Source: Ardenticatenales bacterium (GTDB taxonomy: Bacteria > Chloroflexota > Anaerolineae > Promineifilales > UBA4811). From it: a stretch of 7,302 nucleotides of DNA. Position 1 is the stretch's first letter; the number at the start of each line of letters is the position of its first letter. Location: positions 1-7,302 of the forward strand of contig DAOUVM010000120.1 in the NCBI GenBank assembly GCA_030667645.1. The letters are read 5' to 3'. Below, in pieces: positions 1 through 6,179 of the stretch. Both the position numbers and the translations under genes were made by a program. A model generated the notes under the pieces. That model was not told where the DNA came from, searched no databases, and was given only the letters and a program-made list of their open reading frames with translations.

Positions 1-588
1 TACCAGCACTGCGGGCCCGATGAAAGCGATCGTCAGATGGTTCGTCAGCCCCAGACCAATTATCCATCCGGCCCAGGGCAGCCCTCGGCCGGTTCGCATC
101 CACCTGAGCAAGCACCAAAAAGCGGCTGCAACGATCGCCAGGTGGAGAGAATATACCTCGGTGATAAGAGCCTGGGACCAGACCAGCGGCACAAAAGCAA
201 ATATGAGGGCGCCGGTCATGGCCGCCCACGGAATCATTGTCCGCGCGACCCGCACGCGGGACGGCCCCGCCAGACGGTCCAGCACTTCGTGGATGATCCC
301 GCCACACAGGGCGACAGCGACCGCAGCCATAACTGCGGAAAACAGGTTGCCGGCCGCGGCCGGCTCTTCCACCGGCAACAGAACCATGGAGAGACGGAGC
401 AGGAGCGTGTAGGTCGGATAGCCGGCCGGGTGAGGAACACCAAGTGTGGCGGCGGCAGCTAGGAAATCGCCTCCATCTGCACCCCTATGAGACCAGGTCA
501 GACCGGGCGCCACCGTCATCAGGTAGATGGAAAACGAAACAAGAAACAAGAACAGGCCTAGCCGACGACGCGTCCTTGCCCGGGTCAC
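1..588 (-). CDS. DUF2723-type polytopic membrane protein, putative GT-C glycosyltransferase (5' part only)
   Basis: The frame stays open from a GTG at 588-586 to base 1, so 196 N-terminal residues are visible and the C-terminus lies outside the window. An Arg-rich start (TRARTRRR) precedes a first membrane helix at about residues 10-27. A loop with APGLTW, then GADGGDFLAAA and LGVPHPAGYPTY, follows at about 27-60. Later come a helix ending near PLVWSQALITEVYSLH and a GLGLTNHLT segment. This order (Asp-rich first loop, PHPxGYPTY, EVYxLH) is what I know of the DUF2723 family, which is related to GT-C glycosyltransferases and TMEM260. Such enzymes would move sugars from lipid carriers at the outer membrane face; D38 or D41 would be the candidate catalytic acid (inference). 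The GTG follows the permease TGA directly, and GGAAAG at 598-593 is a plausible ribosome binding site. It is the third gene of the operon. Substrate is unknown. Confidence 0.85.
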   Translation of the reverse strand, partial: MTRARTRRRLGLFLFLVSFSIYLMTVAPGLTWSHRGADGGDFLAAAATLGVPHPAGYPTYTLLLRLSMVLLPVEEPAAAGNLFSAVMAAVAVALCGGIIHEVLDRLAGPSRVRVARTMIPWAAMTGALIFAFVPLVWSQALITEVYSLHLAIVAAAFWCLLRWMRTGRGLPWAGWIIGLGLTNHLTIAFIGPAVLV

Positions 589-1371
589 TCAGCTTTCCGG
601 CAGAATCAGATCCTTGCCGCCAAACAAGGCAACCGCCAGCCAAAAGAGAACCATGGCCACCAGCAAAAGGACCGCCGGCGAGAGGCTTTCCAGCAAAGAG
701 TAGGGCGTGGCGCGCGCAACCTTCACCGCCGCCGCTATCGGCCAAATCAGAACGTCCACCAGGTCATTGGCCCACTTCCAGCGCTCCGAGTCTGCAATCA
801 AGCTGGGTATCCAATTGAACTTGTCAGCGAATCCAGCCGGCGCCCCACCCTGGCGCTGGTTCAAGGAAAAGAGCACAACAGCCAGCACCCCATAGGCCAC
901 GGTTCGTGACCAGCCGCGCCGCACCAACTCGCTGACGTGCAGGCCAAGAGCAGCGCCCAGGGCGAGCAGGCTGATCCAAACCGGCAGAATATCCAATGCC
1001 ATCTCGGCTGTCAGGGGGCCGGAAAGCCGGGTCAGCGCCAATGCTGCTACGATGATCTCCAAAACCCCGGTCAGCAGCACGGCGGCCAGCACTATTGCGG
1101 CCAAGAATATGGCACGCGATGACAAACGATACAGCAACAGGTAGGAGGTAGAACGATAGGAACGGTCAGCGATAATGAGCGTGAGCACAAGGCTAACAAC
1201 ACCAAAAAAGCCGCCAATCACCAGCCCAAAGTAATCCCGATCCACTCCGCCCGTGACGCTGTGAATGGCCACCAGGTAGAAAGCCAGCCCGCCCACGATC
1301 ACCAGAGCGCCAGTCAGCGAGCGCAGCAGTTCCCGCAACAGATAGGTGATCAGTATCCAGACCTGCCTCAT
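589..1371 (-). CDS. ABC transporter permease, ABC-2-like, six predicted membrane helices
   Basis: The 260-residue protein is strongly hydrophobic, with about six membrane segments near residues 19-37, 48-67, 88-112, 126-146, 157-170 and 232-252. A basic N-terminal amphipathic stretch (YLLRELLRS) precedes helix 1. There is no nucleotide-binding motif, so it would be the membrane partner of the ATPase encoded just upstream. Its ATG overlaps the ATPase stop (ATGA, bases 1371-1368), which points to translational coupling and a fixed subunit ratio. GGAG at 1386-1383 lies a little far (11 nt) from the ATG, consistent with reliance on coupling. Size and topology fit an ABC-2-type exporter subunit that would work as a dimer. 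I do not recognise a named subfamily and cannot give a substrate. The extended loop at about 170-230, with Asn/Trp/Lys-rich residues, is probably outside the membrane. Confidence 0.85.
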   Translation of the reverse strand: MRQVWILITYLLRELLRSLTGALVIVGGLAFYLVAIHSVTGGVDRDYFGLVIGGFFGVVSLVLTLIIADRSYRSTSYLLLYRLSSRAIFLAAIVLAAVLLTGVLEIIVAALALTRLSGPLTAEMALDILPVWISLLALGAALGLHVSELVRRGWSRTVAYGVLAVVLFSLNQRQGGAPAGFADKFNWIPSLIADSERWKWANDLVDVLIWPIAAAVKVARATPYSLLESLSPAVLLLVAMVLFWLAVALFGGKDLILPES

Positions 1372-2249
1372 GGATGCACCGTCTCCAGGTACACGTCTTC
1401 CAGGGTCGCACTCTCCTCCGCTACACGCAGGATGTCAATGCGGGCATCCAGCAGCAGCCGCAGAATGGCCGGCTTGGCCGACAGCGCATCCTCGGCCAGA
1501 TGGATTTCGGTCCCATCTGGCGATGGCGTCACACCCGGATGGAACTGGCGCAATTGCCAGGCTATCAGCTCGGGCAACCGATCCACCTCAATAACCACCC
1601 GAGACCGGGGCGCAAGCACCTCTGACAGCAGACCACTGCGCGCCAGTCTACCCTCGGAGAGGATAGCTATGTGAGTGCAGAGTTGGGTCACGTCGCCAAG
1701 CTGGTGAGTGCTGAGTACGACGGTCTTCCCCGCCCGGCTCAACTCTGCCAGCAAGTGCCGCATCGCTGCCCGAGCCGCCGGATCCAGCCCGCCAAAGGGC
1801 TCATCCAACAATAGCAAGTTGGGCCGAGTCAGCAACGCCTGGGCAAGCCCCAATCGCTGTAGCATCCCCTTTGAGCACGCCGCAATTCGCCAGTCCGCCA
1901 TCTGGCCCAAACCGGTCCGCTCCAGTGCCGCGTCGACCGAGCGCGCCAAAGGTCCACCGGATAGGCTGCCCACCTGGCCAGCCGTCACCAGATATTCTCT
2001 TACTCCAAAGCGCCGGGGAAAGCGGGGACGCTCGGGAAGAAAGCCCAACTGATGCCGCACTCCATCCAGGAGTTCAATGCACCCTTGATCGGGAAAGAGA
2101 TATCCGACAATCAGCCGAAGCAGAGTCGTCTTGCCGGACCCGTTTGGTCCCAGTAACCCATAGATGGATCCAGCCGGCACAGTCAGAGACAGGCCCTGAA
2201 GGGCGGTGACATCTCCATACCGTTTCGTGAGGTCTGTAATCCGGATCAC
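1368..2249 (-). CDS. ABC transporter ATP-binding protein (ABC-2 type exporter ATPase)
   Basis: The 293-residue soluble ATPase would drive the permease encoded immediately downstream. With the GTG at 2249-2247 the protein begins V(M)IRITDLTKRYG, the usual opening of this family. Visible motifs are Walker A GPNGSGKTT (34-42, Lys40), LGFLPERP in the Q-loop region with Glu replacing Gln as is common in ABC-2 ATPases, the signature variant CSKGMLQR (about 125-132), Walker B LLLLDEP with D149 and E150, the D-loop GGLDP, and the switch His182 in STHQLGD. A C-terminal domain of about 80 residues follows, as in drug- or lipid-exporting ABC-2 ATPases. A longer frame could begin at TTG 2258-2256. That codon shares its first T with the -10 hexamer of the likely promoter, so it would not be in the transcript, and I prefer the GTG. 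The cargo is unknown. Confidence 0.92.
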   Translation of the reverse strand: MIRITDLTKRYGDVTALQGLSLTVPAGSIYGLLGPNGSGKTTLLRLIVGYLFPDQGCIELLDGVRHQLGFLPERPRFPRRFGVREYLVTAGQVGSLSGGPLARSVDAALERTGLGQMADWRIAACSKGMLQRLGLAQALLTRPNLLLLDEPFGGLDPAARAAMRHLLAELSRAGKTVVLSTHQLGDVTQLCTHIAILSEGRLARSGLLSEVLAPRSRVVIEVDRLPELIAWQLRQFHPGVTPSPDGTEIHLAEDALSAKPAILRLLLDARIDILRVAEESATLEDVYLETVHP

Positions 2250-2257
2250 AGCGAGCA

Positions 2258-2286
2258 AGTATATCGGACGGTCGAAGGCCTGTCAA
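2258..2286 (-). promoter_or_regulatory. Sigma70-type promoter for the ATPase-permease-DUF2723 operon
   Basis: On the minus strand a perfect -35 box TTGACA (2286-2281) is followed by a 17-bp spacer and a -10 box TATACT (2263-2258), one mismatch from TATAAT. Expected transcription start is at about 2252-2249, within 3 nt of the GTG at 2249. No Shine-Dalgarno sequence precedes that GTG, so the mRNA is probably leaderless. The boxes are read directly from sequence; promoter activity is inferred. Confidence 0.75.
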
Positions 2287-2329
2287 CGACACGCGACCCT
2301 CCGGATTTGCCGGTCTGTCGGCGAGTGCA
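2287..2329. promoter_or_regulatory. Shared spacer between two divergent promoters
   Basis: These 43 bases lie between the two -35 boxes and contain no plausible gene. The only symmetry I see is a weak inverted repeat, GCCG-gtctgt-CGGC, near 2309-2322, ending about 8 bases before the rightward -35 box. A regulator bound here could act on both transport operons, but there is no strong operator-like dyad. Confidence 0.35.
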
Positions 2330-2357
2330 TTGGCACTACCTGGCTCTTGGGTATAAT
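2330..2357 (+). promoter_or_regulatory. Sigma70-type promoter for the heterodimeric exporter operon
   Basis: A -35 box TTGGCA (2330-2335, one mismatch) and a perfect -10 box TATAAT (2352-2357) are separated by 16 bp. Transcription would start near 2363-2367. It faces right toward the two exporter genes and is divergent from the leftward promoter. Confidence 0.72.
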
Positions 2358-2366
2358 TCAGACTCT

Positions 2367-2421
2367 ATTCACCACTGCAGAGCATTTGTGAAGAAACAAC
2401 TTTCCGTTGTGGATGGTGAAT
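2367..2421 (+). promoter_or_regulatory. Structured 5' leader of the exporter mRNA
   Basis: Perfect 8-base arms ATTCACCA (2367-2374) and TGGTGAAT (2414-2421) can form an outer stem. Inside it, ACAAC (2396-2400) and GTTGT (2406-2410) pair around a TTTCC loop. The outer stem begins almost at the predicted RNA 5' end. It covers the TG of the in-frame ATG at 2413, making that codon a poor start. There is no U-tract after either stem, so it is not an intrinsic terminator. It may protect the mRNA end or regulate translation; this is inferred. Confidence 0.45.
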
Positions 2422-2468
2422 CAGACGCAGAACGGCCACAAGAATGCCAGGTTGTTGTTGATCAAGTA

Positions 2469-2484
2469 CAAAGGATGCTCTTTG
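2469..2484 (+). promoter_or_regulatory. Ribosome binding site and TTG start of exporter subunit A, in a small hairpin
   Basis: AAAGGA at 2470-2475 lies 6 nt before an in-frame TTG at 2482, the best Shine-Dalgarno and start combination near the gene's N-terminus. CAAAG (2469-2473) and CTTTG (2480-2484) could pair across a 6-nt loop, weakly masking both the site and the start codon. The pairing is only 5 bp and mostly A-U, so its effect may be small. Confidence 0.5.
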
Positions 2485-4239
2485 ACCAGGCGGGAATTCA
2501 CGCTCCAAGGCGAATACACCTACGACCGATCTGGACCAGTACGGTGGTTGCTCTCGCACCTCTGGCGTTATCCAGCTCTTCCATTGGTCACCGTCGTATT
2601 GGCCATACTGAACAACGTCTGCTACAGCTATCGGCAGGTCTTGATCGGCCTTGGTTTTGACCTGCTCACCTCCGCTGATTGGAGCACAGCCGGATTGCTG
2701 GGGCTTGCTCTGGGCACAATCGGAGTGTCCACAGGGCAGGGCGTCAGTGGCCTCCTGCGCAACTACTCGAACGAGTTCCTCGCTCAACGGGTCGAGCGCG
2801 ACGCGCGCGACGAATTGTACATCAACCTGTTGGGCAAGAGCCAGACCTTTCATGGTCGACAGCGGATTGGGGACATAATGGCACGCGCCACCAACGACGT
2901 GCGCATGCTGAACTTGATGTTCAGCCCCGGTCTGATGCTCATCATCGATTCGCTGATGGCGATCGTGGTACCCATCGTGCTCATCGGGCAGATCCACTAC
3001 CGACTGTTGCTCGTCCCCTCTCTTTTTGTGGTCGTTCTGGCGCTCACCGTCGCGGATTATAATCGGCGGCTGAAACCGGTCAGCATCGACCGGCGCGAGC
3101 AATTCGGGACTATGAATGCGGGACTGGCGGAAGCAGTTGCCGGCATTGAGGTCGTAAAGGCAAATGCCCGCGAACGACACGAGCAGCTCAAGTTCGTCCG
3201 CGACGCTCGCCTGTTCCGCGATCATTTCGTCCGCCAAGGCGAGATCCAAGCCCGCTACCTGCCCCTGTTAGCCTTTGGCGTGGCCTGGGCAGCAGCTTTA
3301 TTCCATGCTCTCTTTCTGTGGCGTTCAGGAACTATCAGTCTCGGGCAGGTGATCGCCTTTGTGGGTCTGATGGGGACACTCCGCTTTCCCACCTTTATCT
3401 CTATCTTTTCCTTCAATCTGGTGCAGCTTGGCGTTGCCAGCGCCGAGCGAATCCTGGCGCTACTCAAGACCGAGACAGATCTTGATGAAAACACGGCCGG
3501 CGTCGCCAAGGAAATCCAGGGAGAGGTGATCTTTGAGAATGTCGGCTTCTCCTATGCCGAGACACCGGTGTTAAAGAACATCAGCTTCACCGTCCGCCCG
3601 GGAGAGACGATCGCCATTGTGGGACAGACGGGTTCCGGGAAGACCACCCTCACTCGTCTCATCGACCGGATATTCGACGTCGACAGTGGCCGCGTCCTCG
3701 TGGACGGCATCAGCGTACGCGACTGGAGCCTGAAATCGCTTCGTTCTCAGATCTCGACCATTGAGCAGGACGTGTTTCTGTTCTCTCGCTCGCTGGCGGA
3801 GAATATCGCCTTTGGCCGTGCCGACGCCAGTGCAAAAGATATCGAACAGGCAGCTCGCGAAGCTCAGGCCCATGGTTTTATCGATAATCTTGCAGACAGT
3901 TATGAAACAAAAGTGGGCGAGCGCGGAGTGACGCTCTCCGGCGGGCAACGACAACGTATCGCCATCGCCCGGGCGTTTCTCACCAACCCCCGCATCCTGA
4001 TACTAGACGATAGCACCAGTGCCATTGACAGTGCCACCGAGGACCAGATACAGCGCGCTATACGGCGAATCAGCAGCCAGCGAACCACATTCCTCATTAC
4101 CCACCGGATCAGCCAAATCCGATGGGCTGATCGAATCCTCGTTTTGCGCCGAGGAGAGCTGGTGGACCACGGCACACACGACCAGTTGTTGGAACGCAGT
4201 GAGGTCTATCGGCAGATCTTTGCGAGGTACGACGAGTGA
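2482..4239 (+). CDS. ABC exporter half-transporter, subunit A (degenerate-site subunit of a heterodimer)
   Basis: The protein fuses an N-terminal type-I exporter membrane domain (about residues 20-330, with a first helix near 31-53 and four or more further hydrophobic segments) to a nucleotide-binding domain (about 345-585). Motifs are Walker A GQTGSGKTT (381-389), a Q-loop near IEQDVFLFSRSLAENI, intact signature LSGGQRQR (485-492), Walker B ILILDDSTSAID with Asp510 where the catalytic Glu normally stands, and switch His541 in LITHRIS. The Asp and its partner's altered signature are the hallmark of heterodimeric exporters such as TM287/288 and BmrCD. I chose TTG 2482 for its AAAGGA site, its 585-residue length typical of the family, and an N-terminus that goes straight into EFTLQGEYTYDRSGPVRW. 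In-frame TTG 2407 or ATG 2413 would add 23-25 poorly supported residues. The substrate could be drugs, lipids or peptides; sequence does not decide. Confidence 0.93.
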   Translation: MTRREFTLQGEYTYDRSGPVRWLLSHLWRYPALPLVTVVLAILNNVCYSYRQVLIGLGFDLLTSADWSTAGLLGLALGTIGVSTGQGVSGLLRNYSNEFLAQRVERDARDELYINLLGKSQTFHGRQRIGDIMARATNDVRMLNLMFSPGLMLIIDSLMAIVVPIVLIGQIHYRLLLVPSLFVVVLALTVADYNRRLKPVSIDRREQFGTMNAGLAEAVAGIEVVKANARERHEQLKFVRDARLFRDHFVRQGEIQARYLPLLAFGVAWAAALFHALFLWRSGTISLGQVIAFVGLMGTLRFPTFISIFSFNLVQLGVASAERILALLKTETDLDENTAGVAKEIQGEVIFENVGFSYAETPVLKNISFTVRPGETIAIVGQTGSGKTTLTRLIDRIFDVDSGRVLVDGISVRDWSLKSLRSQISTIEQDVFLFSRSLAENIAFGRADASAKDIEQAAREAQAHGFIDNLADSYETKVGERGVTLSGGQRQRIAIARAFLTNPRILILDDSTSAIDSATEDQIQRAIRRISSQRTTFLITHRISQIRWADRILVLRRGELVDHGTHDQLLERSEVYRQIFARYDE

Positions 4240-4297
4240 GGCTTGCACCGCAGCACATGGTGGCAACGTACTAGAGACCGCGCTTCGCGGCCGGCGC
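4240..4297 (+). promoter_or_regulatory. Intercistronic hairpins between the exporter genes
   Basis: The 68-base gap between the exporter genes holds two potential hairpins. TTGCACC (4243-4249) pairs with GGTGGCAA (4259-4266) with one bulged G. CCGCG (4278-4282) pairs with CGCGG (4286-4290) around CTT. Neither is followed by a U-run, so neither looks like a terminator. They might influence mRNA processing or stability between the two cistrons; this is speculative. Confidence 0.3.
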
Positions 4298-4307
4298 AGG
4301 AAGGATC
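4298..4307 (+). promoter_or_regulatory. Ribosome binding site of exporter subunit B
   Basis: AGGA at 4298-4301, within AGGAAGGA, stands 6 nt before the ATG at 4308 and fixes this start. Confidence 0.7.
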
Positions 4308-6176
4308 ATGGGCTTTGTGTTGGACGGCCTCGACACCGAGGCATACGACCGCAGCTATAGCGACAGGGAGTTGCTCCGCCGCCTGTTGGGTTACTTTCGG
4401 CCGCACACCAATCGGATGATCCTGGTGGTCGTCATGATCACCCTCAATTCTGTGGCCGGAACCGGGGGACCAATCCTCATCTCCAAGGCCATCGACCTGG
4501 TTCGAGAGGCGGAGCAGACTACCACCGGGTTCCTGCTTTTGCTTTCGGCCGGCGTCCTGTTGCTGGGCGCGTGGGGGTGGCTCTCCAACTATATTCGCCA
4601 GTCCTTCTCCGCCCGGGTGGTCGGTGACGTAGTGCTAGCATTGCGAGCCGACGCATTCCGCGCCACGATGGGTCACGACCTCTCCTTTTTTGACGAGCAC
4701 CCTTCGGGAAAAATAGTCAGCCGGGTCACCTCTGATACACAGGACTTCTCCGAGGTCGTCTCTCTCGTCCTGAATCTCCTCAGTCAGGTGCTATTGGTGA
4801 CACTGCTTTGCGCCTGGCTGTTCAGCATCAACGCCTGGCTAACACTAGTGTTGCTGGCGATGGCACCGGTGGCGGTGGGGATCGCGCTCAGCTTCCGCCG
4901 GATAGCCCGCCGGGTGACGCAAAACGCCCGTCGTGTCACCGCCAAGATTAACGCTCAGATTCAGGAATCGATTAGCGGGATCATGATTGCCAAGAGCTTC
5001 CGGCAAGAACATGCCACCTACGAAGCCTTTGATGTCAACAACAAGCAGGCCTACCAGGTAGGCCTGCGGCGTGGCCTGACGCTCAACACGATCTTTCCCG
5101 CAATGAGTGTGGCCGCCGGCGTAGGGGTGGCGGCGCTGATCTATACCGGCGGGCTCGCGGCCCACGATGGGATTGTGAGTCCCGGCGACTGGTACCTCTT
5201 TATGCAAGCAGTAGGATTCTTCTGGTGGCCACTGATGAATATCTCATCGTTTTGGAGCCAGTTTCAGGATGGGCTGTCGGCCGCAGAACGTGTCTTTGCC
5301 CTCATTGATGCTGAACCCCGAGTTGTCCAAACTCGAACCGATCCAGCGGCGGCCGATCGCCCGCTGCAAGGCAAGATAGAGTTCTGCCACCTGTCCTTCG
5401 GCTACGATGAGGCAACGGTGGTGCTGCCCGATTTCTCCCTCCTTGTTCAACCCAAGGAGACACTGGCGCTGGTCGGCCACACCGGCGCAGGCAAGAGCAG
5501 TGTTGCCCGACTCATCACCCGCTTCTACGAGTTCCAGGGAGGCGAGCTTCTGGTAGACGGCCGGGATATCCGCAGTCTGGACTTGGGCCAGTACCGTCGC
5601 CAGATAGGGCTCGTACCGCAGGAGCCCTTTCTCTTCTCCGGCACCGTGAGGGAGAACATCCGCTACGGCCTCCCAGACGCCACCGACGATGAGGTGCACC
5701 GGGCAGCCCAGCAGATCAGCGCTCGGGATTGGTTGTACGATCTACCGGCCGGGATGGAAACCGATGTGGGCGAGCGAGGCGCCAATCTATCCATGGGACA
5801 GCGCCAACTAGTCGCTCTGGCACGGGTACTGCTCAAGAACCCGCCCATCCTTGTGCTGGATGAAGCTACCGCCAGCGTCGACCCCTTCACCGAGACCCAG
5901 ATTCAGGAGGGATTGGACACCGTCATGCGGGATCGAACTGCGATCATCATCGCTCACCGGCTTTCCACCGTCAAGAATGCGGACCGGATCATTGTCATGG
6001 ATTGCGGCCGGATCATCGAAGAAGGGATGCATGGCGAACTGATGGCAGCGGGCGGACACTATGCAGAATTGTATCATACCTACTTTAGGCATCAGTCACT
6101 TGATTACAGACCTTGGGCTCATGACGAGGACCTCCAGGCCAAGGGCATTGTATCCACCACTTCCACGGGAGGGTAG
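4308..6176 (+). CDS. ABC exporter half-transporter, subunit B (catalytically competent subunit)
   Basis: The 622-residue half-transporter is the expected partner of subunit A. The N-terminal GLDTEAYDRSYSDRELLRRL region leads into a type-I exporter membrane domain (about 30-335) and a nucleotide-binding domain from about 355. Motifs are Walker A GHTGAGKSS (390-398, Lys396), Q-loop GLVPQEPFLFSGTV, a modified signature LSMGQRQ (494-500, Met in place of the first Gly), Walker B ILVLDEATASVD with catalytic Glu519, and His550 in IAHRLS. In a dimer its Walker motifs would pair with subunit A's intact LSGGQ to form the active ATP site. Its altered signature would pair with A's Asp510 in the degenerate site. 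It ends in YHTYFRHQSLDY plus a polar tail of about 30 residues. It is cotranscribed with subunit A at 68 nt spacing. A 23-bp palindrome lies inside it at 5045-5067. Confidence 0.95.
   Translation: MGFVLDGLDTEAYDRSYSDRELLRRLLGYFRPHTNRMILVVVMITLNSVAGTGGPILISKAIDLVREAEQTTTGFLLLLSAGVLLLGAWGWLSNYIRQSFSARVVGDVVLALRADAFRATMGHDLSFFDEHPSGKIVSRVTSDTQDFSEVVSLVLNLLSQVLLVTLLCAWLFSINAWLTLVLLAMAPVAVGIALSFRRIARRVTQNARRVTAKINAQIQESISGIMIAKSFRQEHATYEAFDVNNKQAYQVGLRRGLTLNTIFPAMSVAAGVGVAALIYTGGLAAHDGIVSPGDWYLFMQAVGFFWWPLMNISSFWSQFQDGLSAAERVFALIDAEPRVVQTRTDPAAADRPLQGKIEFCHLSFGYDEATVVLPDFSLLVQPKETLALVGHTGAGKSSVARLITRFYEFQGGELLVDGRDIRSLDLGQYRRQIGLVPQEPFLFSGTVRENIRYGLPDATDDEVHRAAQQISARDWLYDLPAGMETDVGERGANLSMGQRQLVALARVLLKNPPILVLDEATASVDPFTETQIQEGLDTVMRDRTAIIIAHRLSTVKNADRIIVMDCGRIIEEGMHGELMAAGGHYAELYHTYFRHQSLDYRPWAHDEDLQAKGIVSTTSTGG
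5045..5067. repeat. 23-bp perfect palindrome inside exporter subunit B
   Basis: Arms GCAGGCCTACC (5045-5055) and GGTAGGCCTGC (5057-5067) are exact reverse complements around a single A at 5056. As RNA this gives a 10-bp stem with a CAG loop. Each arm contains the self-complementary hexamer AGGCCT, so that hexamer also occurs as a direct repeat. It encodes the QAYQVGLR stretch in the membrane domain. Confidence 0.85.
6168..6172 (+). promoter_or_regulatory. Strong ribosome binding site for the 61-residue frame
   Basis: GGAGG at 6168-6172, inside GGGAGGG, lies 7 nt before the ATG at 6180. It overlaps the last codons of exporter subunit B (TAG at 6174-6176), so ribosomes ending there could re-initiate. 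Confidence 0.6.
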
Positions 6177-6179
6177 CAC

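Noticed and set aside
37..462. A 141-codon plus-strand frame at the left edge
   Set aside because: It is antisense to the DUF2723 gene, whose family motifs are clear, and its translation is low-complexity and polar with no domain.
2407..2481. An N-terminal extension of exporter subunit A from TTG 2407 or ATG 2413
   Set aside because: Neither has a convincing ribosome site, the region forms the leader stem, and the added 23-25 residues do not resemble exporter N-termini. TTG 2482 has AAAGGA at proper spacing.
2365..3249. A 294-codon open frame on the minus strand opposite exporter subunit A
   Set aside because: Its translation is rich in Asp, Gln and His with no recognisable motif. It lies entirely antisense to well-conserved exporter coding sequence and has no ribosome binding site I can see; it is a shadow frame.
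5344..5366. A bulged 8-bp inverted repeat in the linker region of exporter B
   Set aside because: It is imperfect, GC-rich and within coding sequence for an Ala/Asp-rich linker; it is easily explained by composition.
5244..5699. A 151-codon minus-strand frame opposite the exporter B nucleotide-binding domain
   Set aside because: It is antisense to conserved Walker A and Q-loop coding, and no independent coding evidence exists.
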